From Gemmatimonadota bacterium (GTDB lineage Bacteria > Latescibacterota > UBA2968 > UBA8231), in NCBI GenBank assembly GCA_028875335.1, contig JAPPEF010000296.1, positions 1 through 19,005 of the forward strand: a stretch of 19,005 nucleotides of DNA. The letters run 5' to 3'. The notes beneath the pieces are model-generated. The model searched no databases. It was not told where the DNA came from and worked only from the letters and a program-made list of their open reading frames with translations. A program made the position numbers and the translations under genes. Positions 11,832-19,005 of this stretch are shown piece after piece; the stretch's first letter is position 1; every line of letters starts with the position of its first letter.

Positions 11832-13139
11832 CTACAGGTCGCGCAAGTGCTGTGCGTAATACAACGGCCAAGTCTCAATTAGACCTTCACCCTCACCACC
11901 AGGACCGCCGATGAGTTTAATGGCGCGCCGCGGCTGGTAGCGCTCCACGTAGGACCGCAAGCTGCGAGCGCGAGTGCGGGAACCGCTTTTTACCTCGACT
12001 GGGATGACTTCTCCATTGCGGCCGCGATGGAGAAACTCCACTTGGGCGTTGGCCTGTTCCCAGCCGAACGTGGGGTATGCCACGCGCACGCTCAGTTCGT
12101 TCTGGACGAAGTTTTCCGCAATGTAGCCCTTGAAGCTAAGACTCTGCGCCCGTTGGTCGGCATATCTCAGCCCAAGCATATAGCCAAGCAACCCCACATC
12201 AAATAAGTAGAGCTTAAAAATATTCTGCCGCGCCTGTGCCCATAGCGGGGCTTGGGGCCTTCCGTTTATGGGATAGCACTTCCGCACCAGCTTGGCCGTC
12301 TCCAGCCAGTCAATAGGACCGCGCAACTCTTGGTAGCGCCGCTTCCGCTCGACTACATCCCTAAACCTAAAACGCTGCACAGAGTCGTCTTGGCAGGCGG
12401 CCAGTTGACGCGGTACGCTCGCAAACACTTCATCAATGTGTTGCGCGTGGAGCTTGCCAGCATACTTCCCAAAATCGCGTTGGTAGCCCACAATGAGATC
12501 GCGGTGAATTCGCCCGACCCGCTCAACCCGCTCGCGGATACTGCCCTCCCTTGCAAACCACTTAGCCACCGCTTCCGGCATACCACCGACGAAGTAGTAC
12601 GCGAGCAGGAAGGACCATAGCTGTTGGTGGACGACCTGCCCGCGCCGTTGCGCTCGAAATGCCTGCAACAGCCTCGGCTGCTCGGCAGCCATCAGAAATT
12701 CCTCAAAGCACAGCGGAAACAACTCTAACTGCTGGACCTTGCCGACCGGAAACGAGTCGAGCAGACCGATGTTGGAGCCGGAGGCGCAGACGAACGCTTG
12801 GGGAAGGTCTTCGGCAAAATACTTGAGCGAATCGACCGCGGTTTGACACTCTCCCACCTCGTCGAAGAAGATGAGATCCTGCTCCACATCGATGTCCACA
12901 TTAAAGCGCAGCTCGATGTTTGAGAGCACGGCCTGTGGGTCGAGACTATCAGCGAACAACTCCGCCAGCCCCGGCTCCAGCCGGAAGTCGAGTCTATGTA
13001 CTTGGCGGAATTCCTGCGGCCCGAAAAGCTGTTCAATCAGGTAGGTCTTGCCGACTTGACGCGCTCCGTCGAGCAATACTGGCTTGCGCCCCGGTTGCCG
13101 TTTCCACTCTACCAGATCGCTAATCAATAAGCGTTGCAA
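11832..13139 (-). CDS. AAA (AAA_14) ATPase with DUF4143 domain
   Basis: This 435-residue protein is of the common AAA_14 + DUF4143 type, whose cellular function is not settled; members are frequent in accessory DNA. Seen: Walker A GARQVGKT at residues 25-32, Walker B LIFFDEVG near residue 92, a sensor-like ASGSNIGLL, and a C-terminal DUF4143 part with FKGYIAENFVQNEL and a PD-(D/E)xK-like ending VEFLHRGRNGEVIPVEVKSG. The frame is open upstream to 13193, but the TTG at 13139 has AGGAG 7 nt upstream and gives the standard N-terminus (QRLLISDLVEW), so I start there. Two palindromes (13168-13191, 13200-13223) lie in its upstream region, suggesting repressor control. It converges with the decayed toxin-antitoxin pair. 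Confidence 0.88.
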   Translation of the reverse strand: MQRLLISDLVEWKRQPGRKPVLLDGARQVGKTYLIEQLFGPQEFRQVHRLDFRLEPGLAELFADSLDPQAVLSNIELRFNVDIDVEQDLIFFDEVGECQTAVDSLKYFAEDLPQAFVCASGSNIGLLDSFPVGKVQQLELFPLCFEEFLMAAEQPRLLQAFRAQRRGQVVHQQLWSFLLAYYFVGGMPEAVAKWFAREGSIRERVERVGRIHRDLIVGYQRDFGKYAGKLHAQHIDEVFASVPRQLAACQDDSVQRFRFRDVVERKRRYQELRGPIDWLETAKLVRKCYPINGRPQAPLWAQARQNIFKLYLFDVGLLGYMLGLRYADQRAQSLSFKGYIAENFVQNELSVRVAYPTFGWEQANAQVEFLHRGRNGEVIPVEVKSGSRTRARSLRSYVERYQPRRAIKLIGGPGGEGEGLIETWPLYYAQHLRDL

Positions 13140-13167
13140 AGAATTGCTCCTATTCGATGGGAAAGCA

Positions 13168-13191
13168 GCACTTTTATGAAGATAAAAATAC
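13168..13191. promoter_or_regulatory. 24-bp palindrome, second ATPase-proximal copy
   Basis: It starts GCACTTTTATGAAGATAAAA and so matches the perfect site at 13200-13223 over 20 bases, but its right arm is broken. The two sites start 32 bp apart, about three helical turns, as expected for cooperative binding on one face of the DNA. Confidence 0.6.
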
Positions 13192-13199
13192 AATAAACA

Positions 13200-13223
13200 G
13201 CACTTTTATGAAGATAAAAGTGC
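13200..13223. promoter_or_regulatory. 24-bp perfect palindrome, candidate operator
   Basis: GCACTTTTA, TGAAGA, TAAAAGTGC: nine-base arms in perfect inverted repeat around six central bases. It lies between the divergent ATPase and oxidoreductase genes, upstream of both, and recurs in degenerate form at 13168-13191 and 11249-11272. A dimeric repressor site is the simplest reading. Confidence 0.65.
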
Positions 13224-13294
13224 GAATTACGAACACTTTTTTTAGGAAAAGGAGGTACTTACCCGCCAAACTCCACTAACCACTAAGTGTCCTT

Positions 13295-13323
13295 TTGGCG
13301 TTCATCCGCAGGGCTGTTATACT
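13295..13323 (+). promoter_or_regulatory. Sigma70-type promoter of the oxidoreductase pair
   Basis: TTGGCG (13295-13300), 17-nt spacer, TATACT (13318-13323), with expected transcription start near 13330 and a leader of about 37 nt. Boxes and spacing are preserved in the left repeat copy at 11346-11374. Confidence 0.65.
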
Positions 13324-13366
13324 ATCTCGCGTCCAGTGCGTCTCTATATGCCAACAAGGAACCATC

Positions 13367-14503
13367 ATGCCCGCTGAAACCTACAGTATTCTGCTAGTCA
13401 GCTTCAGCAAGCACAGCCACCAGCAGCACTTCATCCCCCTATATCAGGCTCATCCCCGCCTGCGCATCATCGGCGTCGCTGACTACCCCGACATCGACCC
13501 GGACTTGCGCGCCTACAACCAGCAATGGGCTGGCCAACTCGGCGTGCCCTACTCAGAGGACCTCGACGAGTCCATCGACGATCCAGCCATCGATATCGTC
13601 AGCGTCGGCTGCGAGATCGAACGGCGGTCCGCACTCATCGTCCGCGCTGCCGAAGCTGGCAAGCACCTGTGGATCGACAAGTTTCCCGGGGCCACCCTCG
13701 CCGAGTCCGAGGCGTCCGCAGCCGCAGTCGAACGCGCTGGAGTCCGGGCGATCATCCCCGGCTACGCCTACGGCACCCTCGCCCAGCACACCCGCCGCGT
13801 CCTCGCCAGCGGCGACTTAGGCACCCTACTCGGCGTCCACGTCGATGTGATGTTCGGCAAGGGCTGGCCGCGCCCAATAACCCAACGCCGCGCCTTTGCC
13901 GCACCCAACGGCCGGTGGAAATACCCCGATATCAAAAGAGAGTTGCTGACAGTGGGCGCATACGCCGTCGGCCTAATCCAAGAATGCCTCGGCCCCATCC
14001 GCCACGTCGTCGGCCACGCTGGAGCCTTCTTCTTCCCCGAACACGGTGCCCACGGCTGCGACGATTTTGGCACCCTGACCATGACCGATGCCGACGGCCG
14101 CGTAGCCACCTTGTGCGGCGGGCGCATCGGCACGGCCTCTCATCCCCAAGGCGGGCCGTCGCGAGCGTACCTAATCGGCACCCGCCAGAGCGCCACCATC
14201 GACGCCAAAAGACCCGCGCTAGACGCTTATCTGCGCGACTATAGCACCGGCTACGACTATCAGCCCGATCCCAAGGATCCCATGCAGTGGCACGGAGGTC
14301 CGCCCGTCCCAACCGCCGCCCTATCCGAGGACACAGCGGGCCAGGCAGCCGGGCTCGACGATTTGGTCGCCGCCATCGACGACGACCGCCCGACCCGCTA
14401 TGGCGTGCGCCAAGCGCGGGATTTAATGGAAATTATTCTCGCTGGCTACCGCGCCGTCGAGTGCAACGCGGCCATTGACCTGCCGCTGGAGCAAAACCTA
14501 TGA
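13367..14503 (+). CDS. Gfo/Idh/MocA-family protein with altered cofactor motifs
   Basis: This 378-residue protein has the Gfo/Idh/MocA architecture: an N-terminal Rossmann-like domain (residues 1-120) and a C-terminal alpha/beta dimerisation domain. It departs from the standard: the Gly-rich loop is replaced by ILLVSFSKHSHQQHF, and the EKP triad is Asp104-Lys105-Phe106-Pro107 (WIDKFPG), keeping the catalytic Lys. Conserved phrases such as DIVSVGCEIERRSALIVRAAEAGKHLWIDK make the family clear. I start at ATG 13367 (MPAETYS), which has AAGGA about 6 nt upstream and lies 44 nt after the promoter; the frame is open back to 13295. Its stop overlaps the start of the next gene (ATGA), implying coupled expression. 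Loss of the glycines raises doubt about NAD binding; the substrate is unknown. Confidence 0.85.
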   Translation: MPAETYSILLVSFSKHSHQQHFIPLYQAHPRLRIIGVADYPDIDPDLRAYNQQWAGQLGVPYSEDLDESIDDPAIDIVSVGCEIERRSALIVRAAEAGKHLWIDKFPGATLAESEASAAAVERAGVRAIIPGYAYGTLAQHTRRVLASGDLGTLLGVHVDVMFGKGWPRPITQRRAFAAPNGRWKYPDIKRELLTVGAYAVGLIQECLGPIRHVVGHAGAFFFPEHGAHGCDDFGTLTMTDADGRVATLCGGRIGTASHPQGGPSRAYLIGTRQSATIDAKRPALDAYLRDYSTGYDYQPDPKDPMQWHGGPPVPTAALSEDTAGQAAGLDDLVAAIDDDRPTRYGVRQARDLMEIILAGYRAVECNAAIDLPLEQNL

Positions 14504-15336
14504 CTATCGCCCTCAGCGCCCATCCCTCCCTCAACCCACTCGTCGGCCAACTCGCCGATGCCTTGCCGATCAAGGGCCTATACTACCCAGCGCGTCGGAA
14601 CCCCGATAGCGACCTGCCCTTTTTCAGCGACTTGTCGGCCATGCTCCAAGCAACCAATCCCCGCGTCTGTGCCTTCCTCTCCCCTTATGCAGACCTCCAC
14701 AACGACGTCCACACCTGCCTCCAAGCCGGCGTTGCCGTCCTCTGCGCCGGACCAGTACCCAAGGCCGACCAGCCCATCGCCAGCGGCGGCGTCCATCGCG
14801 GATCGCCCCTGTTTGCCAAGGCGCTGCAGCAGCGGCGCGATCCTTCTTTTGCTGAGCCGGTCTATCTGCGCCTCGTAGCCGGTGCCCAAGAGCCGGGATT
14901 GCTGCCGGCGTGGTGGGCCATCTATCGCCAGCTAGCCTTTTCCAGCGATCTGCTCGGCGAGACCCCATCCCAGATACATCTTTGCGCCAACCACCACGGT
15001 CGCTCCTACCAAGTAGTGCTGACCGCCACCGCTCCCAGCGGCGCGGCGATCCAGCTAGTCGTCGCCCCTCAGCCAGCAATCACCGAGCTGACTTTGCTAG
15101 GCCGAGGCGGCGTAATCTCGTCCAGTGCCGCGCAGAGCGGAATTGCCCTAGCCAGCGCCAAGGGAACCCAGGTCGTACCCGACGCGGCAACTCCCCCTGC
15201 TGAACTAGCGTGGTTGCGCGATTTTTTGGAAAAAAAGAATCCGCCGAGCGGGCACTCAGGCGACAGCGGCCAAGCCCTGCTCAGCGGCCTGCGGCGGGCG
15301 CTGAGGACGCGCCGACCGGTTTTGGTCGCCTGCTAG
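14500..15336 (+). CDS. Degenerate Gfo/Idh/MocA-like partner protein
   Basis: This 278-residue protein is not a clear member of a named family. Residues 45-90 (MLQATNPRVCAFLSPYADLHNDVHTCLQAGVAVLCAGPVPK) line up with the second half of a Gfo/Idh/MocA Rossmann domain, where the enzymes have DVV.IxTP...H...A..AL.AGKHVL.EKP. Here the EKP triad is replaced by AGP, so the catalytic Lys is missing, and no GxGxxG is seen at the N-terminus. The start overlaps the upstream stop by four bases (ATGA) and has GGAG 9 nt upstream, so the two proteins are made in a fixed ratio. A catalytically dead or regulatory subunit that pairs with the upstream protein is a reasonable inference. The C-terminus runs into an opposing small ORF. 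Confidence 0.7.
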   Translation: MTIALSAHPSLNPLVGQLADALPIKGLYYPARRNPDSDLPFFSDLSAMLQATNPRVCAFLSPYADLHNDVHTCLQAGVAVLCAGPVPKADQPIASGGVHRGSPLFAKALQQRRDPSFAEPVYLRLVAGAQEPGLLPAWWAIYRQLAFSSDLLGETPSQIHLCANHHGRSYQVVLTATAPSGAAIQLVVAPQPAITELTLLGRGGVISSSAAQSGIALASAKGTQVVPDAATPPAELAWLRDFLEKKNPPSGHSGDSGQALLSGLRRALRTRRPVLVAC

Positions 15337-15354
15337 TTTCAGGATCGTAGGCAT
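15256..15354 (-). CDS. 32-codon ORF with a strong RBS, probable gene stump
   Basis: On the minus strand GGAGGAGG, with a 6-nt spacer, precedes an ATG that opens MPTILKLAGDQNRS... and runs 32 codons to TGA, ending inside the opposing gene at 14500-15336. It lies 32 nt after the 95-residue protein in the same direction. The first residues MPTILK resemble the start of DUF4160-type toxin-antitoxin-associated proteins (MPT(I/V)L(R/K)), but nothing after that matches, so this looks like a gene whose body was lost. It could also be a real short peptide. Low certainty. Confidence 0.3.
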   Translation of the reverse strand: MPTILKLAGDQNRSARPQRPPQAAEQGLAAVA

Positions 15355-15386
15355 AGAGTACCTCCTCCCCTGATTTTACGCGTTGG

Positions 15387-15674
15387 TCAAGCGGGATGCT
15401 CCACCTTGATGCAGTCCGTAATGCCGTAATGGGAAATCAAATCGGTGTCGGCAATCCTAATGACCTTTAGCCCTGGAGTACGCTCAATGTCGTTGATCGC
15501 TGATCGCACCGCCTCGACAGGGCTCGCCGCTTCGCGATCGAAAACGATGAATTGAACCCCATCTGACCGGCCAACGGTTCCGTCGTCACAGCCATTCTCA
15601 AAGAGGGCATCGATCATAACCTCATCTTGCATGTCGGGGCCCTCGACAATCAGCGTAAAGTGGTAGGTTTGCAT
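15387..15674 (-). CDS. Conserved hypothetical protein, probably shortened
   Basis: This is a 95-residue soluble protein. The block MQTYHFTLIVEGPDMQDEVMIDALFENGCDDGTVGRSDG..QFIVFDREAASPVEAVRSAINDIERTPGLKVIRI resembles a small-protein family I recall in which DALFEAGCDD and FDREA are conserved and a helix-turn-helix segment (DLV...EIA...GRS) follows. Here that segment is reduced to DTDLISHYGITDCIKVEHPA and the protein stops, so a DNA-binding part seems to be missing. It lies 17 nt after the stop of the oxidoreductase gene on the same strand, so it is probably co-transcribed. The ribosome-binding site is weak. The function is unknown. Confidence 0.65.
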   Translation of the reverse strand: MQTYHFTLIVEGPDMQDEVMIDALFENGCDDGTVGRSDGVQFIVFDREAASPVEAVRSAINDIERTPGLKVIRIADTDLISHYGITDCIKVEHPA

Positions 15675-15691
15675 CTAGTGTACCCAGCTTC

Positions 15692-18600
15692 TTAAGAATA
15701 TTTTGCACGCAACTCCGTCAACAAGCGCTCGGCTCGCTGCTTGGCTTGGGCAGCCGACGCCTCTTTTACGTGCTCGTATCCGCGAATACCGTCCGGCAAT
15801 TCGGCGATCTCTACGGCCAGTTCATAGCTTTCTTCGGTTAGTGCCGGCAAGACCTCTTCGATCAACCCGCAGTACCAGCCAATCAGTTCGCGTTCCAAGC
15901 GCCGCGCCTCCGTGCGTCCGAAGATGTCGAAGGCGGTTCCTCTCAACCCTTTTAGCCGGCTCAGCAGCACCAGTGCCGGGCGCAGGCCCTTGCCGAAACC
16001 GATCTTGCCCTTGAGCAAACGCCGCATCGTAGGCGGATGCAGTTGCCGGACGATTTCCACCTCCCCGTCGAATAGGGCGCGCATCCGCTCTTCGCTGCCA
16101 TTGCGCGTCGCCAACCGCGCAACCTCGTATTCGTCCTTGTACGCCATCAGCTTGTACAGACCCCGCACCACGGCCCGCGTGAACTGCAAGCCGTGCGACA
16201 AACCTCGATCTACTTCCCACACTTGGCGCACAAACTCCAAGTAGCGCCGGGCATAGGCGACGTCCTGATACGCGCACAACTCGGCCAGCCGCACCCCCAA
16301 CTCCTTCTGACCCTCCGCATTCAAATCTGCCAACGCAGCCAACCCCTCGTCGAGCAGCGCCCACGCAGCCGCGTCATGCGCCAGCCGCTCCTTCACCTCG
16401 GCCAATATTTGCTCCGCGGACGCTTGCTGAGTCCCCAACGCCCGCTCCACCCGCGCCGGGTCGGCCACGGCCAAGCGCCCCCAGCGGAAAGCCTGGATGT
16501 TATTTTCCACGGCTTGCCCGTTTAGGACAATGGCCCGCTCAATGGAGGCTGCTTGTAGAGGCAGCACCCCGGCCTGATACGCAGCCCCCAACAGGAGCAT
16601 GTTGGCAAAAATTGTATCCGAGAACAGCCGTTCGGCCAACCAGTAGGTATCGAGGTAGATATTGTCCTTGCTCGTGCAGAAGTCAATCAGGGCGCGTAGT
16701 TGGGCCGTGTCGGGAAAAGGCTGCGTGCGCGGGTTGCGATTCATCTCCGCATTGGCGATTTCAGCGGTGCTGACGAAGGCGCGGGTACGCTCGGGCGCGG
16801 CGTATTTGAGATTGTCCGGCTCGGCCGCCCGCAACAAGTCAAACCCCAGATACAGATCGACTTCCCCAGGGAAAAGGCGGTTGAACACGGGCTGCTCGGC
16901 GGCGCTTATCACAATCGGCGCTTCGACCGGCCCGCCCTTTTGCGCCAAGCCGGTGTTGTTGGACAAATACACGTACTTGCCCTCCATCATGGCCGCGTAC
17001 GCAATGAGATGAGAAATCGTCACCACGCCCGTCCCACCCCGCCCCATGGCGAAGATCGCGTACGGCCGGTCCAGCGGGCACTCCGGCGGCTCTGGCAGCT
17101 CGTCCAAAGGCTCTGGGCGGCGGCGGCGCAAGCGCGTGCCCTTGGCCGGCTTGACCACGGCAAAGGACGGGCACTCGCCGTCGATGCACAGCCCGTCTTG
17201 GGCGCATTGGGCCTGCCGCACCTGCGTCTTGTCGCCAAACTCAGTCGCCACGCTGTAGAGCGCAGCGCAGCCTTCGGACTGGGCATAACAGTCGCCGCAG
17301 CCCTCGCAAATATCCTCGTCAATGAGCACGTATTCGTCGGGCGTCAAACCCTGGCGACGGCGACGGCGGCCTTTCTCGGTGGCGCACTCCTTGTCGAGGA
17401 TGAGCACGGTCGTCCCGGCAATTTCCTTAAACTGCTCAAGGGCTTCGGCGTGGCGCTCCAAGCCAAAAACCGCGATCCGCTCCCCGTCCAAGTGGCGATA
17501 GCGCGCGGGATCCTCGCTGACGATCCCCACCTTCACTACCCCCAGCCCCAAAAGCTCCTGCACGACATCCGACACCGGCCGCTGACCACCGGGCGTCTGA
17601 CCACCGGTAAGCGCGACCGCCCCATTGAAAAGCAGTAGGAAGGTGATGTTCACTTCGCCTTGGACGCAGCTTTGGATCGCGCCTCGGCCGCTGTGGAAAT
17701 AGCTCCCATCGCCCAAGTATTGGTAGATGTGCTGATTGCCGTTGAAGGGTGCCCAACCGCTGTAAATGGACCCACCAGCCCCCATGGTGGGGATGTAGAG
17801 CACGCCGGAGTCGTAGGATTCAATCGCCCGGATGGAGGAGCAGCCGATGGCTCCCCCAGGTTTTTCGTGCAAGTCGCGGAAGGTGTTGTACGGACAGCCG
17901 CCACAGGACATGGGCGTAACGCGGGGCACAGCCGGATAGGTGCGGTCGAGCACGCGCTGCAACTCGGCGAGGCGCTCGGGGGCCGCCCTCAGACGCGGGC
18001 CGAGCTTGAGCGCCAATTCCTCGGGATCCACTTCGCCGTGTGCCGGAATCAGCGGCTGCCCTTCCTCGTCCCACTGGCCGTACACGGCCTCCACATCCAT
18101 TCCCCACAGCGCGGCTTTGACGCCCTCTTCGACAAAAGGGCCCGGCTCCTCGACCACGTAGATGTGCCGCAGACCTCGGGCGAAGGTGCGCACAATTTCG
18201 TAGTCGAGCGGATAGCTTACCTCGAGGTACAACACTGGCACCCGCAGCTCCAAGTAGTCGAGGGCTTGCCGCACGTCCGCGTAGCTCTTGCCTACAGCCA
18301 CAATGCCGACTCCACCGCCTGCATCCGCATCCACTATGCGGTTGAGGTCGTTGGCGCGGACATACGCTTCCACCAACGGCCACTTCTCCTCCACCAGTTG
18401 CTGCTGCATGGGCAACGCGCCCGTGGCCATGACGATCTGGTTGAAGCGCTTGGCAAACGCGCGCTCGGGCAATGCGATGTCTGGCCGCACACCAGCCAAA
18501 TCGACCGTGCTCGCGCCATCGCATACCGGAGTCGCCAGCTTGAGCGAGGTTACTACGCCAGCGTGGCGCGACAGGGCGACCGCGTGCAGCCCCAAGCGAA

Positions 18601-19005
18601 TGACATCCTCGATGCTGGCCGGATAGAAAATCGGCACCATGCTGCTGCGCAACACCCAATCGCTGGCCCCAGGCGAAACCGAGCTTTTGGAGCGGTGATC
18701 TTCTCCCGACAGCAGGACCATCGCACCGCGTGCCCCCGTGCCGCTGAGGTTGGCCAACCACACCTCGTCGGGAATCCACATCGTGCCGTGCGCCTTGCCG
18801 TACCAAAAGGCATCTATATCCCCACTCGCTGCAAACTGGCTGCCCAAGATGGCGGAGGCCGCAGTTTTTTCGTTGATGCCAAACTGATGCACCGTGCGCC
18901 CCAACTCGTTGAGCATTTCGAGTTGGGCGACGATCTTCAGGTCCAACCCGCCCAGCGGCGACCCCTCATAGCCGGTGAAATAGGTCTGGTTGACGTGGCC
19001 GGTGG
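15692..19005 (-). CDS. Fused indolepyruvate:ferredoxin oxidoreductase, 5' end outside window
   Basis: This is the single-chain bacterial form of the TPP-dependent enzyme that oxidatively decarboxylates aryl-pyruvates (from Trp, Phe, Tyr) to aryl-acetyl-CoA with reduction of ferredoxin, in the cytoplasm. About 1,103 residues are visible and the frame continues past the right edge; the codon at 18946 is an internal TTG, since upstream codons read HVNQTYFTGYEGSPLGGLDLK, the standard N-terminal motif. In order: the pyrimidine-binding TPP domain (FGINEKTAASAILGSQ, VLLSGEDHRSKSS), the diphosphate-binding TPP domain (LGDGSYFHSGRGAIQ and NGAVALTGGQTPGGQ, near 17720-17590), a Cys-rich Fe-S segment (CEGCGDC...GC...C...CIDGECPSF, 17320-17170), the gamma/POR domain (FAMGRGGTGVVTISHL, GLAQKGGPVEAPIVIS) and a C-terminal DUF6537-type region. 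The 95-residue gene follows after 17 nt. Family call is firm. Confidence 0.95.
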   Translation of the reverse strand, partial: TGHVNQTYFTGYEGSPLGGLDLKIVAQLEMLNELGRTVHQFGINEKTAASAILGSQFAASGDIDAFWYGKAHGTMWIPDEVWLANLSGTGARGAMVLLSGEDHRSKSSVSPGASDWVLRSSMVPIFYPASIEDVIRLGLHAVALSRHAGVVTSLKLATPVCDGASTVDLAGVRPDIALPERAFAKRFNQIVMATGALPMQQQLVEEKWPLVEAYVRANDLNRIVDADAGGGVGIVAVGKSYADVRQALDYLELRVPVLYLEVSYPLDYEIVRTFARGLRHIYVVEEPGPFVEEGVKAALWGMDVEAVYGQWDEEGQPLIPAHGEVDPEELALKLGPRLRAAPERLAELQRVLDRTYPAVPRVTPMSCGGCPYNTFRDLHEKPGGAIGCSSIRAIESYDSGVLYIPTMGAGGSIYSGWAPFNGNQHIYQYLGDGSYFHSGRGAIQSCVQGEVNITFLLLFNGAVALTGGQTPGGQRPVSDVVQELLGLGVVKVGIVSEDPARYRHLDGERIAVFGLERHAEALEQFKEIAGTTVLILDKECATEKGRRRRRQGLTPDEYVLIDEDICEGCGDCYAQSEGCAALYSVATEFGDKTQVRQAQCAQDGLCIDGECPSFAVVKPAKGTRLRRRRPEPLDELPEPPECPLDRPYAIFAMGRGGTGVVTISHLIAYAAMMEGKYVYLSNNTGLAQKGGPVEAPIVISAAEQPVFNRLFPGEVDLYLGFDLLRAAEPDNLKYAAPERTRAFVSTAEIANAEMNRNPRTQPFPDTAQLRALIDFCTSKDNIYLDTYWLAERLFSDTIFANMLLLGAAYQAGVLPLQAASIERAIVLNGQAVENNIQAFRWGRLAVADPARVERALGTQQASAEQILAEVKERLAHDAAAWALLDEGLAALADLNAEGQKELGVRLAELCAYQDVAYARRYLEFVRQVWEVDRGLSHGLQFTRAVVRGLYKLMAYKDEYEVARLATRNGSEERMRALFDGEVEIVRQLHPPTMRRLLKGKIGFGKGLRPALVLLSRLKGLRGTAFDIFGRTEARRLERELIGWYCGLIEEVLPALTEESYELAVEIAELPDGIRGYEHVKEASAAQAKQRAERLLTELRAKYS

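Larger units (their letters stand above)
13199..13366. repeat. Direct repeat, right copy (operator + promoter + RBS region)
   Basis: This is the partner of 11248-11416. It ends exactly at the ATG of the oxidoreductase gene at 13367, so the repeated unit is a complete upstream regulatory region: palindrome, promoter, leader and ribosome-binding site. Confidence 0.85.

Noticed and set aside
13525..14244. 239-codon Arg/Pro-rich ORF
   Set aside because: It is a +1 frame shadow of the Gfo/Idh/MocA gene, produced by its GC-rich third positions.
17820..18806. 328-codon minus-strand ORF inside the large oxidoreductase
   Set aside because: It is an alternative frame of a gene with clear family motifs; the composition is typical of a shadow frame.
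18946..18948. TTG at 18946 as the start of the indolepyruvate oxidoreductase
   Set aside because: The frame continues upstream with GYEGSPLGG, the standard N-terminal motif, so the gene begins outside the window.
1..19005. CRISPR arrays, tRNA or rRNA genes, transposase genes
   Set aside because: I looked for regular short repeats, tRNA-like cloverleaf ends and transposase motifs and found none that I can support.

Overview
The window reads as a fragment of a moderately GC-rich Gram-negative genome. An outer-membrane TonB receptor carrying an N-terminal carboxypeptidase-regulatory-like domain, a lipoprotein with a clear lipobox, several Gfo/Idh/MocA-type oxidoreductases and a large fused indolepyruvate:ferredoxin oxidoreductase fit an environmental lineage of the FCB type (Latescibacterota- or Poribacteria-like). 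That placement is an inference from gene style; no rRNA or marker gene is present.

Region 1 (1-9439) is a zinc (possibly also copper) homeostasis island. On the minus strand, in order of transcription, are a small two-helix membrane protein with a His/Cys loop (4769-4446), a 27-residue lipoprotein-like leader peptide (4308-4225) whose stop overlaps the start of a ZnuD-like TonB receptor (4232-1992), an SO_0444/ArsP-type permease (1948-671) and a CobW/ZigA-type GTPase running off the left edge. Next to it lies a second copy of the small membrane protein (5871-5557), followed by an intact His/Asp-rich lipoprotein (5420-4914). On the plus strand is a second, nearly identical permease (5975-7228), so the two permeases form an inverted repeat of about 1.24 kb around the receptor/lipoprotein block. 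A CDF zinc exporter (8315-7284, minus) sits inside what used to be the 3' end of permease copy 2: the original last codons of that permease survive at 8368-8415. A ZIP transporter (8567-9439, plus) closes the island. Uptake (receptor, ZIP), allocation (GTPase) and export (permeases, CDF) are therefore grouped together.

Region 2 (9440-13366) starts with an oxidoreductase gene whose stop codon abuts the ZIP stop. It is followed by a small DUF6575-like gene and a decayed accessory stretch: a fragment resembling a DNA-methylase C-terminus, a ribbon-helix-helix antitoxin followed by an 18-codon VapC remnant, and an AAA/DUF4143 ATPase. A direct repeat of about 168 bp brackets the antitoxin and ATPase genes. 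It carries a 24-bp palindrome and a good sigma70-type promoter, and an additional copy of the palindrome lies in the ATPase promoter.

Region 3 (13367-19005) holds a translationally coupled pair of Gfo/Idh/MocA-like proteins, both with altered cofactor motifs. On the opposite strand are the fused indolepyruvate:ferredoxin oxidoreductase (5' end outside the window), a 95-residue conserved hypothetical protein, and a tiny ORF with an excellent ribosome-binding site that looks like the stump of a lost gene.
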